Source of the DNA: Croceibacterium_B sp035470785
GTDB taxonomy: Bacteria > Pseudomonadota > Alphaproteobacteria > Sphingomonadales > Sphingomonadaceae
Assembly (NCBI GenBank): GCA_035470785.1
Contig: DATIQN010000064.1
Location: 1-64,000 of the forward strand
Direction: 5' to 3'
Length of the DNA stretch: 64,000 bases
The stretch's first letter is position 1; each line of letters starts with the position of its first letter. Positions 43,901 to 52,849 of this stretch are shown here, in pieces. Below the pieces are notes generated by a model. It ran no database searches. It was not told where the DNA came from and saw only the letters and a program-made list of their open reading frames with translations. The position numbers and the translations under genes were made by a program.

Positions 43901-44245
43901 ATGACCGCCAATGTTCATGACGAACCGATGCATGCTACGCCGTTTCGTTCGATTTCCGGATGGGCGCCCATCGCCCTTGCCGCCATGGCGCTGGTGCTTC
44001 TTGGCACCTTCTGGCTGACCGGTCCGCATGCGCCACACATGGTGCTCGACCACGGCGTTTACCGCGAAGACGAAGGCGTCGTCGCGCGCTTGTGGCAATT
44101 GCTGATGCTCGCGCAACTGCTCGCAATCGCGGTCTTCCTGACGCGCTGGACCGCGAAAGCGCCCAAGGCCACGCTCCTGATGCTCCTGCTTCAATTGTGC
44201 GGTCTGGTCGCGGCGGCGCTGCCGGTCTGGCTGCTCGAGCATTGA
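43901..44245 (+). CDS. Three-helix membrane protein of unknown function
   Basis: A 114-residue protein from ATG 43901 (GGAAGAGAT upstream). Hydrophobic segments are APIALAAMALVLLGTFWLTG, LWQLLMLAQLLAIAVFLTRW and ATLLMLLLQLCGLVAAALPV, with a His-rich loop (PHAPHMVLDHGVYR) between the first two. No family is recognised. Its end lies 104 bp from the convergent gcdH gene. Confidence 0.7.
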   Translation: MTANVHDEPMHATPFRSISGWAPIALAAMALVLLGTFWLTGPHAPHMVLDHGVYREDEGVVARLWQLLMLAQLLAIAVFLTRWTAKAPKATLLMLLLQLCGLVAAALPVWLLEH

Positions 44246-44349
44246 TCAGGCGAACAGGTCTGCCAATTCGCTTGCCCGCTCGATGTCCGCCTTTCCCTGG
44301 GTCGCGGACCATGTGAAACCGTCGCCGTGGGCACGACTCGAATCCTGGA

Positions 44350-45525
44350 TCAAAACGCCGCGATGCCGGTGATCGCTCGGCCGAGGATCAGCGCATGGAC
44401 GTCGGCAGTCCCTTCGTAGGTGTTGACCGTCTCGAGGTTGAGCATGTGGCGGATGACCTGGAATTCCTCGGAGATGCCATTGCCGCCGTGCATGTCGCGC
44501 GCCATCCGGGCGATATCGAGCGCTTTGCCGACGTTGTTGCGCTTGACCAGGCTGATCATCTCAGGCGCGAACAGGCCTTCGTCCATCAGGCGGCCGACGC
44601 GCAGGCTGGCCTGCAGGCCGAGCGAAATTTCGGTCGCCATGTCGGCGAGCTTCTTCTGGTAAAGCTGGTTTGCGGCGAGCGGCCTGCCGAATTGCTTGCG
44701 CTCGAGCCCGTACTGGCGCGCCGCGGCAAAGCAGAACTCGGCCGCCCCCAGCGCCCCCCACGAGATGCCGTAGCGTGCCCGGTTGAGGCAGCCGAACGGG
44801 CCTTTCAAGCCCTCGACGCCGGGCAGCAGCGCTTCCGCCCCAACGGCCACTTCATCGAGAACGATCTCGCCGGTCGTGCTGGCCCGCAAGCTCAACTTGC
44901 CCTCGATCTTCGGCGCGCTGAGGCCCTTCAGACCCTTGTCGAGCACGAAGCCGCGGATCGCCCCGCCGTGCGCCTCGCTCTTGGCCCAGACGACGAACAC
45001 TTCGGCGAACGGCGAATTGGTGATCCAGGTCTTGCTGCCGGAGAGCCTGAAGCCGTCGCCGTCCTTCTTCGCCACCGTTCGCATCGAACCGGGGTCTGAG
45101 CCGGAGTCGGGCTCGGTCAGGCCGAAGCAGCCGATCAGCTCGCCGCGAGCGAGACCGGGCAGGTACCGGGCCTTCTGCTCGTCCGAGCCGTAAGCCTCTA
45201 TCGGGTACATAACTAGGCTCGACTGGACCGACGCCATCGAGCGGTATCCGGAATCGACGCGCTCGATCTCGCGCGCGACCAGGCCATATCCGACGTATCC
45301 GGCGCCCGCGCCGCCGAACTTCTCGGCGACCGTCACGCCGAGGAGGCCGGCTTCGCCCATCAGCGGGAACAGCTCGGCGGCATCGATCTCGTCACGGAAG
45401 GCCCTTATCACGCGCGGTTGCAACACGCCCTGCGCGAACCCGTGCGCAGCATCGCGGATCATCCGCTCTTCGTCGGTGAGCAGGTCTTCGAGCCTGAGAG
45501 GGTCGACCCAGTCGAACGGCGCCAT
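44350..45525 (-). CDS. gcdH: Glutaryl-CoA dehydrogenase
   Basis: FAD enzyme converting glutaryl-CoA to crotonyl-CoA and CO2 in lysine, tryptophan and aromatic-dicarboxylate degradation. The 391 residues match the family from FDWVDPLRLEDLLTDEERMI through GCFGLTEPDSGSDPGSM and TKTWITNS-type FAD contacts (here SKTWITNSPFAEVFVVWAKS) to the C-terminal NTYEGTADVHALILGRAITG with the catalytic Glu. The substrate-binding Arg that separates GCDH from other acyl-CoA dehydrogenases should be confirmed by alignment. It stands alone on the minus strand. Confidence 0.92.
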   Translation of the reverse strand: MAPFDWVDPLRLEDLLTDEERMIRDAAHGFAQGVLQPRVIRAFRDEIDAAELFPLMGEAGLLGVTVAEKFGGAGAGYVGYGLVAREIERVDSGYRSMASVQSSLVMYPIEAYGSDEQKARYLPGLARGELIGCFGLTEPDSGSDPGSMRTVAKKDGDGFRLSGSKTWITNSPFAEVFVVWAKSEAHGGAIRGFVLDKGLKGLSAPKIEGKLSLRASTTGEIVLDEVAVGAEALLPGVEGLKGPFGCLNRARYGISWGALGAAEFCFAAARQYGLERKQFGRPLAANQLYQKKLADMATEISLGLQASLRVGRLMDEGLFAPEMISLVKRNNVGKALDIARMARDMHGGNGISEEFQVIRHMLNLETVNTYEGTADVHALILGRAITGIAAF

Positions 45526-45588
45526 GCAGGTGGTCTCCTTTGAAACCGCCCTAGCGGTCCCAAAGGCTCAAGCCAATCTGTGGCGGCG

Positions 45589-45966
45589 TTACTGCGCGGT
45601 TGAGTCCTCGAGCGCGCCGCTGATCATGGTGATCAGGCGGTCCGGAGGACAAGGCTTCGAGCAAAGAAGCGCATCGGGATAGCGTTGGGCAATGTCTCCC
45701 GAGGCGATGTGGCCCGAATGGAAGATGATCGGCACCCCCGCGTCGACCAGGGCATCCGCCAGCGGATAGACTTCGCCGTCCGCCGTCTTGACGTCGAGGA
45801 TCGCACAATCGGGCATGTGCTGGTCAATCGCGATAAAGGCGTTTTCTTTGTCGGCGAACGGGCCTTCCACCTTGAAGCCGAGGTCGCGAACGGTTTCCGA
45901 CAGGTCAAGCGCAATGATGAACTCGTCTTCGACGACCAGCACAGTCGGGCGTTCGCGGTTTTTCAT
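45589..45966 (-). CDS. Stand-alone response regulator receiver
   Basis: A 125-residue receiver-only protein from ATG 45966 (KNRERPTVLVVEDEFIIALD). The acidic pair in VVEDEF, phosphoacceptor Asp in CAILDVKTADGEVYPLADAL, Ser/Thr position in IIFHSGH and Lys in LLCSKPC are present. Receivers of this kind usually work with HWE/HisKA_2 kinases in alphaproteobacteria. No kinase is adjacent. Confidence 0.88.
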   Translation of the reverse strand: MKNRERPTVLVVEDEFIIALDLSETVRDLGFKVEGPFADKENAFIAIDQHMPDCAILDVKTADGEVYPLADALVDAGVPIIFHSGHIASGDIAQRYPDALLCSKPCPPDRLITMISGALEDSTAQ

Positions 45967-46084
45967 GGCGGTTGTCGTTCCGAGTGGCTTCGACCCCGAA
46001 TCATCCGGGTGGACTCGATCAATGGCCGGTTCGACGCGCGGTTCCCGTAAATCAGCGCAAATTCGACAAATTCCCGGACAGCGA

Positions 46085-46594
46085 TCAGAGCTTGCCGAAG
46101 CGCTGCTCGAAGCTCGCCATATCGCCGGCCGCCAGATAGCGCGCTTGTGTCGGCCAGTCGTCGCGGCGGATGCGTCCGGCGAAGGTGCCGAGCTGGGCAT
46201 CGATACGATCGATCTCGTCGTCGTCCCACGCCCCGATCTGCGAGAAGCTGGTGACGCCGAGCGAGTTGAGTAGCTTCTCCAGCTTCGGGCCGACTCCCTT
46301 GATACGCTTGAGGTCGTCCGCATGCATGGACTCGTGGAGCGGCCGCGCCGTTGCTGCGACCACTTCGCTGATGCCGCCAAGGACTTCCGGCGTGGCCAGC
46401 GGCACGTCGACTTGCACATCCGCGGGGGCCGCGTCGATCAGCGCCTGGTTGCGCCGCGCGGGCAAGTTTTCGTCGGGCGTGGTGCCAGTACGCTCGATCC
46501 GCGTACGGCGCGAGACGACGAGCAGCCACCAGGCAACCACGAGCGCGATCGCAATAACGATGATGGCGACGACAACGCCATTTCCGGACATCAT
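46085..46594 (-). CDS. Membrane-anchored helix-hairpin-helix protein
   Basis: A 169-residue protein with an N-terminal membrane helix (VVVAIIVIAIALVVAWWLLV), a variable linker and a C-terminal HhH domain (DDLKRIKGVGPKLEKLLNSL followed by GVTSFSQIGAWDDDEIDRID). This HhH type occurs in many alphaproteobacterial proteins of unknown role. GAGGAGG, overlapping the flippase stop, is its ribosome binding site, so it is the last gene of the tsaD-gpsA-flippase operon. Confidence 0.82.
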   Translation of the reverse strand: MMSGNGVVVAIIVIAIALVVAWWLLVVSRRTRIERTGTTPDENLPARRNQALIDAAPADVQVDVPLATPEVLGGISEVVAATARPLHESMHADDLKRIKGVGPKLEKLLNSLGVTSFSQIGAWDDDEIDRIDAQLGTFAGRIRRDDWPTQARYLAAGDMASFEQRFGKL

Positions 46595-46607
46595 CTCAGC
46601 GTCCTCC

Positions 46608-48200
46608 TCAATCCCGGGGCTCGGGCCCCGGCATTTGCGCCAGTTCCTTCACTAGCTGGACGGATAAGCTCCCGTCGAGGGGCCCCATCTCGACGACGGC
46701 AGATTCCGCCTTGCGGAATAGCATCCGGTCCTCAGGTCCGAACCCGCGCCGCCAGATTACCCACCCGTAAGCGAACAGGATCGCGGGAATGCCGAACAGC
46801 AGCTCCGCCCACTCGGGCAGGAGAATCGCAATCTCGCCGACGATCACAGCAACGGCCGCCGCCCACACGAGCGCCCAGCGCCAGTTGTTGATCGAACGGC
46901 CGAGAATTCTTGAAAGAACGATCGCCTTGGTGAGTGATGCGGCCCCCAGCGCCAACGCCAGCGACAGGGCCGCGGCGGCCGCGCGGTAGAGCTGGGGAAA
47001 GCCGAGCCGGTCTATCAGCAGCATCGCTCCGATGGTCAGCAGGGCCTGCAATGCGATCGTACAGATCGAAATGACCAGGTTGCGGAATCGCGCGACGTAG
47101 ATCAGCGCCGATTCCGAGACCACGGCGGTGGCTGCCACCACTTCGGCCGCCAGCAGGAAGGCCAGCGCGCCGGTGCCGCCGACGAAGTTCGGCCCGACCA
47201 GGCCCATGATCGCCTCGCCGGGAATTCCCAGCGCAAGGGCGATTCCCGCCTGCATCGCGGTGATCCAGAAGCCGACCTGGCATACCTGCCGGGCGATAGC
47301 GGCGTAATCCTTGTCCTTCAGCGCGCGCGTGATCACCGGGCCGAGGATCGGATCGAAGCTCGTCTTGAGCTTTTGCGGCAGGCTCGCGACTTGCTGGGCG
47401 ATGTAGTAGACCCCCACCGCTGCGGGCGCCGCGAACAGGCCGAGAATGAAAATGTCGAGCCTGCGGGTGCCCCACTCGATCGCGTCGGCGGCGGCAAGCG
47501 GGGCGCCGCGGACCGTCAGCGCGATCATACGGCCGGGATGCGGATACCAGCCGCGTGGCAAGCCATAACTCCTCAGGAACGACCACGCCGCGGTTGCCAG
47601 CGCCGCGTAGATCGATGTCAGGTAGGCCATCTGCAAGCCGCTTTGCGGCACCCACAGATAGTACGCCGCGGCCGCGATCGAAATCGTCCACGGCTCGACG
47701 ATTGCGCGCGCACGCACGGTGGCGCCCACGTCGTAGCGATAGGCTTGCGCGGCGAGCAGGATCTCGGTCAGCGCTAGCGCCGGGACGGCCAGGACCAGCA
47801 GCTTGTCTATCCAGGAGTAGACGCCGCTGGGAAACATCGGCGCTGGGACGAGCCACAGGAACGTTGCGACGACGCTTGCGGCGCTGAGCGCCGATAGCAG
47901 GCCATCGCAAATGATGTGCGAGGGTTCGCTGTGCTCCTCCGTGTCCGACAGGCGTTGAGCCAGGCCGCGCTTCTCCCCCAGGGTGCAGACCATCGCCAGC
48001 AGCTCGACGATCACCAGCGCGGAAGCGAAGCGGCCGAGCGCCGTCGGTCCGTAGAGCCGGCCGGCGATGAACAGGAAGGGCAGGCGCGCGGCGAGGCGCA
48101 AGAGGAAGCCGAGGAAGTTGGTCCGGCCGCCGCGCGCCAAAGCGGCGATGTCGCCGGTTTCCTCGGCTACCGGATCGGCAGTGGGCGTTGTCTCGCTCAA
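46608..48200 (-). CDS. Polysaccharide/lipid flippase (Wzx/MATE-like)
   Basis: A 530-residue multi-pass membrane protein of the polysaccharide-transporter family, with about 12-14 helices starting with the RGGRTNFLGFLLRLAARLPF segment typical of Wzx-like flippases. It should move undecaprenyl-linked oligosaccharide across the inner membrane. The start is TTG 48200, overlapping the gpsA stop (TTGA); the much longer open frame to 48890 is antisense-free gpsA sequence in another frame. No glycosyltransferases are adjacent, so its glycan is unknown. Confidence 0.85.
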   Translation of the reverse strand: MSETTPTADPVAEETGDIAALARGGRTNFLGFLLRLAARLPFLFIAGRLYGPTALGRFASALVIVELLAMVCTLGEKRGLAQRLSDTEEHSEPSHIICDGLLSALSAASVVATFLWLVPAPMFPSGVYSWIDKLLVLAVPALALTEILLAAQAYRYDVGATVRARAIVEPWTISIAAAAYYLWVPQSGLQMAYLTSIYAALATAAWSFLRSYGLPRGWYPHPGRMIALTVRGAPLAAADAIEWGTRRLDIFILGLFAAPAAVGVYYIAQQVASLPQKLKTSFDPILGPVITRALKDKDYAAIARQVCQVGFWITAMQAGIALALGIPGEAIMGLVGPNFVGGTGALAFLLAAEVVAATAVVSESALIYVARFRNLVISICTIALQALLTIGAMLLIDRLGFPQLYRAAAAALSLALALGAASLTKAIVLSRILGRSINNWRWALVWAAAVAVIVGEIAILLPEWAELLFGIPAILFAYGWVIWRRGFGPEDRMLFRKAESAVVEMGPLDGSLSVQLVKELAQMPGPEPRD

Positions 48201-49189
48201 GCGCCAGGGACTTCCGAGGCCAGCGGACGGGCAAGCAGGTTCGACACCACCTCGCGCGCCGGCGCGCCTTGCAGCAGGTGATAGACGGCCATGGTGATCG
48301 GCATCGTCACCCGATGCCGCCCGGCCAGTTCGACCAGCACCGGCGCGGTGTGCGCGCCTTCGGCCACGGTGCGGCGGTCGGCCATCAACTCGTGCGGCGG
48401 CTGCCCCTCTCCGAGCGCTTTGCCGAGCGAGAAATTGCGGCTCGAGGTTGAAGTGCAGGTTAGCACGAGATCGCCCAGCCCGCACAGGCCGGCGAGCGTG
48501 TCGCGCTCGGCGCCCAGCGCCTCGCCGAAGCGCATCATCTCGGCATAGCCGCGCGCGATCAGCGCCGCGCGCGCGTTCTGGCCGAGGCCGAGCCCCTCGA
48601 CCACACCGCAGGCAATCGCCAGCACGTTCTTGACCGCGCCGCCGATCTCCGCGCCGATGACGTCCTCGGTATAATATGGCCGCAAGTTCGGCCGGGCGAT
48701 CGCGGCGGACAGGCGCTCCCATTGCCCGCGCTTGCCGGCGCAGGCGAGCGTGACGGCAGTCGGCAGGCCGGCGGCAACCTCGTGCGCGAAGGTGGGGCCG
48801 GACAGGACTGCGATCTCGCTGCGCGGCGCGGCGCCGCGGGCCACCTCGCTCATCAGCCGGCCGGTGCCGGCCTCGATCCCCTTGGCGCACAGCACCAGAT
48901 CGCGCGGAAACGTCGGCAGCTGGGACAATACCGCCGCGAGATGCTGCGCCGGCGTGACGAGCAGCAGAATCTCACAGCCGGCGGTCTCGGCGATCTCTCC
49001 TGTCGCGCGAATCGTTTGGGCGAGGTGCGCGCCGGGCAGGAAAAGCGAATTGGTGCGGCTGGCGTTGATTTCCTCGACCAGCTCGGGTTCGCGGGCCCAC
49101 AGCAGCACATCGCGACCGTCGGAAGCTAGCGACTGCGCGAGAGCGGTGCCCCAGGCACCGGCGCCGATGACCCCGACAGTGGCGGTCAC
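48197..49189 (-). CDS. gpsA: NAD(P)-dependent glycerol-3-phosphate dehydrogenase
   Basis: Reduces dihydroxyacetone phosphate to glycerol-3-phosphate for phospholipid synthesis. The 330 residues start at GTG 49189 (overlap with the tsaD stop). Motifs: VGVIGAGAWGTALAQSLASD for NAD(P), SGPTFAHEVAAGLPTAV, and the catalytic Lys in EIGGAVKNVLAIACGVVEGL. It supplies the substrate for plsY at 18 kb. It is the second gene of the tsaD operon. Confidence 0.96.
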   Translation of the reverse strand: MTATVGVIGAGAWGTALAQSLASDGRDVLLWAREPELVEEINASRTNSLFLPGAHLAQTIRATGEIAETAGCEILLLVTPAQHLAAVLSQLPTFPRDLVLCAKGIEAGTGRLMSEVARGAAPRSEIAVLSGPTFAHEVAAGLPTAVTLACAGKRGQWERLSAAIARPNLRPYYTEDVIGAEIGGAVKNVLAIACGVVEGLGLGQNARAALIARGYAEMMRFGEALGAERDTLAGLCGLGDLVLTCTSTSSRNFSLGKALGEGQPPHELMADRRTVAEGAHTAPVLVELAGRHRVTMPITMAVYHLLQGAPAREVVSNLLARPLASEVPGA

Positions 49190-50232
49190 GCCTTGTACCC
49201 CGCGCCGCGCACCGGTTCTGCCGCCGGGTCGAGCGGCCAGCGCGGTCGCGCGGCCATGTCGAGCGGATCCGAGCCGCCCTGGCGCAACCGCTCGATGCCG
49301 GCCCAGGCGATCATCGCCGCGTTGTCGGTGCACAGCTCGAGCGGTGGAGCGACGAAGCGAAGTCCACGGCTGGCCGCCTGCTCTTCGAGCGACCTGCGGA
49401 CCTGCCGGTTGGCTGCGACGCCGCCGGCGACGACCAGCGCGGTGACCTCACCCATCTTTTCGAGCGCGATGCCCAAGCGGTCGCGGATGCAGTCGATGGC
49501 GGCTTGTTGGAAGCTCGCGGCGATATCGGCGGGCCGGTATTTGCCGCAGTTCGCTGCGCGGAGGACCGCGCTCTTGAGGCCGGCGAACGAGAAGTGCGGC
49601 TCTTTGCTGCCGAGGAGCGGCCGCGGCAGAGGCACGGCGCGCGGGTCGCCCTCGAGCGCGAGCTTTTCGACCGCCGGTCCGCCCGGATAACCGAGGCCGA
49701 GGATCTTGGCGGTCTTGTCGAACGCTTCGCCGAGCGCGTCGTCGATGGTGGTGGCGAGGCGGGTGTAGCGCCCGACGCCATCGACCCGCAGCACCTGGCA
49801 ATGGCCGCCCGAAACCAGCAGCAGCGTGTAGGGGAAGTCGAGTTCGGGATCGGCCAGACGCGGGCTCAGCGCATGGCCTTCTAGGTGGTTGACCGCGACT
49901 AGCGGCTTGTCGCTCGCCATGGCCAGCGCCTTCGCAGTGACCAGGCCGACCATCACGCCACCGATCAGTCCGGGTCCCGCGGTCGCTGCAACCGCGTCGC
50001 AATCGGCCAGGGTTAGTCCGGCTTCGTCGAGGACTTCCGCGATCAGCGGCGCCAGCTTCTCGGCGTGCGCGCGCGCGGCGATCTCGGGCACCACGCCGCC
50101 GTAAGGCGCGTGGGCAGCCTCCTGCGAGGCAATTCGCTGCGCAAGTATGCGCCGGTCGCTTGTCACCAGGGCGGCCGCGGTCTCGTCGCAGCTGCTCTCG
50201 ATGCCCAGGACCACGGTTTCGGCACCTCTCAT
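49186..50232 (-). CDS. tsaD: tRNA N6-threonylcarbamoyladenosine synthase subunit TsaD
   Basis: Transfers the threonylcarbamoyl group to A37 of ANN-decoding tRNAs. The 348 residues include LGIESSCDETAAALV, the metal-binding NHLEGHALS, LLLVSGGHCQV and AGGVAANRQVRRSLEE. The start is ATG 50232; longer frames run antisense to hemC. It is divergent from hemC with 46 bp between starts and heads the operon tsaD-gpsA-flippase-HHH. Confidence 0.96.
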   Translation of the reverse strand: MRGAETVVLGIESSCDETAAALVTSDRRILAQRIASQEAAHAPYGGVVPEIAARAHAEKLAPLIAEVLDEAGLTLADCDAVAATAGPGLIGGVMVGLVTAKALAMASDKPLVAVNHLEGHALSPRLADPELDFPYTLLLVSGGHCQVLRVDGVGRYTRLATTIDDALGEAFDKTAKILGLGYPGGPAVEKLALEGDPRAVPLPRPLLGSKEPHFSFAGLKSAVLRAANCGKYRPADIAASFQQAAIDCIRDRLGIALEKMGEVTALVVAGGVAANRQVRRSLEEQAASRGLRFVAPPLELCTDNAAMIAWAGIERLRQGGSDPLDMAARPRWPLDPAAEPVRGAGYKA

Positions 50233-50278
50233 CCCGGGTTTCCCTGACGCAGATTGCCGATTAGGGCAAGCAAGGCCG

Positions 50279-51208
50279 ATGAATGATACCCCCAAGATAC
50301 GACTGGGCACGCGTCGCTCCCCGCTGGCGATGGCACAGGCTCGAGAGGCACGTGAACGCTTGTGCGCCGCGCATGGGTGGGACGAGAGCGAGGTCGAGCT
50401 GGTCCCTGCCGAAGCCAGCGGTGACAAGATCCAGGATCGTCCGTTGGCCGATATCGGCGGCAAGGCGCTGTGGACCCGCGAGCTCGACGCGTGGCTGGGT
50501 GTAGCGCGGATCGACGCCGCAGTGCATTCGCTCAAGGACGTAGAGACAATGCGCCCGGCCGAGCTGGTGATCGCCGCCGTGTTGCCGCGGGCCGACAAGC
50601 GCGATGTCCTGCTCGGCGCCGCCTCCATCCATGCCTTGCCGCAAGGCGCGATCGTCGGCACGAGTGCGCCACGCCGCGCGGCGCAGCTTTTGCACGCGCG
50701 GCCCGATTGCCGCGTCGTGCCGTTCCGCGGCAATGTGGCGACACGGCTGGCCAAGCTGGCGGCGGGCGAGGCCCAGGCGACTTTCCTCGCGGCGGCGGGG
50801 CTCCAGCGGCTCGGTGAAGATGGGGCCGGGCACCCGCTGGCCGTCGAGGATTGGTTGCCGGCACCGGCGCAAGCCGCGATCGGCATCGAATGCCGCACCG
50901 ATGATGAGCAGACCCGTGCCTGGCTCGAGGCCATCGATCATGCGCCGAGCCGCGCCGAAGTGCTGGCCGAACGCGCGTTGCTCGCCGCGCTTGGCGGCTC
51001 GTGCCACAGCCCGATCGCGGTCCTGTGCGACCGCGAAGGCGACGATATCGCCATGCGCGCGGCGATCTATTCGCTCGACGGGACTGAGAAGGTCGCCGCC
51101 GAAGCGCGCTTCCTGGCGAGCGATGCACAAGGCCCCGCACGGCTCGCCCAGGCGCTGCTCGAGCGGGCCTCGCCCGGGCTCGCCGGGCAATTCGCCGGCC
51201 CGCAATGA
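50279..51208 (+). CDS. hemC: Hydroxymethylbilane synthase
   Basis: Polymerises four porphobilinogen units into hydroxymethylbilane. The 309 residues have RLGTRRSPLAMAQA, the acidic loop SLKDVETMRP, substrate Arg residues in SAPRRAAQLLHARP and the dipyrromethane-binding Cys242 in GGSCHSPIAV. ATG 50279 follows AAGCAAGG. The stop overlaps the hemD start by 4 bp. Confidence 0.96.
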   Translation: MNDTPKIRLGTRRSPLAMAQAREARERLCAAHGWDESEVELVPAEASGDKIQDRPLADIGGKALWTRELDAWLGVARIDAAVHSLKDVETMRPAELVIAAVLPRADKRDVLLGAASIHALPQGAIVGTSAPRRAAQLLHARPDCRVVPFRGNVATRLAKLAAGEAQATFLAAAGLQRLGEDGAGHPLAVEDWLPAPAQAAIGIECRTDDEQTRAWLEAIDHAPSRAEVLAERALLAALGGSCHSPIAVLCDREGDDIAMRAAIYSLDGTEKVAAEARFLASDAQGPARLAQALLERASPGLAGQFAGPQ

Positions 51209-51888
51209 TCCTCGCGATCCGACCTGAGCCGGGCTGCCAGGCCAGTGTTACCGCGGGACAAGCGGCCGGACTGGCGATCGAGCGTTGCCCACTGTTCGAG
51301 ATCCGGCCGCTCGAATGGGCTCTGCCGCCGGGGCAATTCGATGGTCTGCTGCTCGGCAGCGCCAACGCCTTGCGCCATCCTGGACCACTTGTGGATAACC
51401 TTGTGGATATTCCTGTCTACGCTGTGGGAGAAGCGACCGGCGAGGCGGCCCGGCAGCGCGGATTTGCGGTGGTCCGCACGGGGCATGGCGGATTGCAGGA
51501 CTTGCTCGACGACATGGCTGGAGAACCCCTGCGGCTCCTTCGTCTGGCCGGCCGCGAACACGTGCCGCTGACGCCGCCGCCCAGAATCGCGATCGAAACC
51601 GCGGTCGCCTACGATTCCGTCGGTTTGGCGTTGCCCGGGCGCGTTGCCGCGCAGCTGGCGAACGGCGCGCTGGTGCTGCTCCATTCGGCCGCGGCGGCGC
51701 GGCGCTTTGCGGCCGAATGCGACCGGCTGGCCGTTCGCCGCGGCGAAATCCGCCTTGCCGCACTCGGCCCGAGGATCGCGCAAGCGGCGGGCACCGGCTG
51801 GGCCGAGGTACGCTCCGCGGCCGAACCGAACGAGGCGGCGCTCTTGGCACTTGCCCGCGAGATGTGCCATGACCCGTCTCAGGGATGA
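51205..51888 (+). CDS. hemD: Uroporphyrinogen-III synthase
   Basis: Cyclises hydroxymethylbilane with inversion of ring D. The 227-residue protein has the usual weak conservation: LAIRPEPG at the start, LLLGSANALRH, YAVGEATGEAARQRG and LLHSAAAARRFA. Its identity is supported mainly by the 4-bp overlap with hemC and the following mitofilin-like gene, the common alphaproteobacterial order. Confidence 0.9.
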   Translation: MILAIRPEPGCQASVTAGQAAGLAIERCPLFEIRPLEWALPPGQFDGLLLGSANALRHPGPLVDNLVDIPVYAVGEATGEAARQRGFAVVRTGHGGLQDLLDDMAGEPLRLLRLAGREHVPLTPPPRIAIETAVAYDSVGLALPGRVAAQLANGALVLLHSAAAARRFAAECDRLAVRRGEIRLAALGPRIAQAAGTGWAEVRSAAEPNEAALLALAREMCHDPSQG

Positions 51889-51934
51889 GACGAAACGCCG
51901 ATAAGCGCCGCCCCCAGCGTCGCAAAGGAACCTG

Positions 51935-52849
51935 ATGCACGAAGACTACGGTACGATTGCCCGCGCGCAGGAGCGCAGCAGCGGGCGCATGAGCGCCTTG
52001 CTGGGTGTCGGCGTAGGCGCCTTCCTGCTCGGTGCGGCGCTCGTCGGATTGCTTTGGTGGGGCGGCTTCGGCCCCAATGGTTTTTTCCAGGTCAAGCGCG
52101 CGCAACCGACGCTGGCCGCGCCCGTGCCCACGCCGAGCGCCTCTGAGGCGAGCGCGGCGCAAGCGCGCCAGGCCGTCGCCCAGGTGCAACAGGTCGTCCA
52201 GCAACAGGGCGGTCTCGACAGCCGCGTCGCGGCGATGGAACAGCGCATGTCGAAGCTCGACCTGCAACTCCAGGCGGCCTCCGGCAACGCGGCGCGCACC
52301 GAAGGTCTGCTGGTGGCGTTTGCGGCGCGACGCGCGGTCGAGCGCGGGGATCCGCTCGGATACCTCGCCGACCAGCTGGAGCTTCGTTTCGGCGAAGCTC
52401 ATGCCAACTCTGTGCGCACGATCGTCGATTTCTCGCATGATCCGATCACGCTCGACCAGCTCGTCGCACGCCTGCAAGGCCTCGAGCCCGAGCTGGTCAA
52501 GGCGCCCAAGGACGAAGGCGCGATCAGGTGGCTCGGCCGCGAGATCTCCGGCCTTTTCATCATCCGCCGGGCAAGCACGCCGTCGCCCGAGCCGCAGCGG
52601 CGGATCGACCGTGCGCAGCTGTTTCTCGAAAGCGGCCGGATCGAGCCGGCGATCGCCGAAGTCAAGAACCTGCCCAACGCTCAGGAAGCGTCCGATTGGA
52701 TTGGCGATGCCCAGCGCTTTGCCGCCGCGCGTGACGCACTCGACATCCTCGAGAAGGCGGCGATCCTCGATTCGAGCGGTCTGCGCGACAGTTCGGGCCA
52801 GCGCATCCAGCAGCCGAGCCCCGCGGTCCGTTCGCCGGCGGCTAACTAA
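51935..52849 (+). CDS. Mitofilin/Mic60-like inner membrane protein
   Basis: A 304-residue protein with one N-terminal membrane helix (SALLGVGVGAFLLGAALVGL), an Ala/Gln-rich coiled-coil segment (about 70-130, AQARQAVAQVQQVVQQQGGL) and a C-terminal helical domain. Alphaproteobacterial homologues of mitochondrial Mic60 occupy this slot right after hemC-hemD and have this layout. Sequence conservation is low, so the call rests on architecture and position. In other species such proteins help shape intracytoplasmic membranes. Tail overlaps the convergent ubiH-type gene by 4 bp. Confidence 0.8.
   Translation: MHEDYGTIARAQERSSGRMSALLGVGVGAFLLGAALVGLLWWGGFGPNGFFQVKRAQPTLAAPVPTPSASEASAAQARQAVAQVQQVVQQQGGLDSRVAAMEQRMSKLDLQLQAASGNAARTEGLLVAFAARRAVERGDPLGYLADQLELRFGEAHANSVRTIVDFSHDPITLDQLVARLQGLEPELVKAPKDEGAIRWLGREISGLFIIRRASTPSPEPQRRIDRAQLFLESGRIEPAIAEVKNLPNAQEASDWIGDAQRFAAARDALDILEKAAILDSSGLRDSSGQRIQQPSPAVRSPAAN

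Noticed and set aside
44335..44345. ACTCGAATCCTGG resembling a tRNA T-arm
   Set aside because: No anticodon arm or acceptor stem partner in the expected 60-90 bases upstream or downstream.
44247..44349. Short minus-strand frame (ending ERASELADLFA) downstream of gcdH
   Set aside because: About 34 codons with no start context and no recognised family; it could be a remnant of a gene end, but nothing supports a call.
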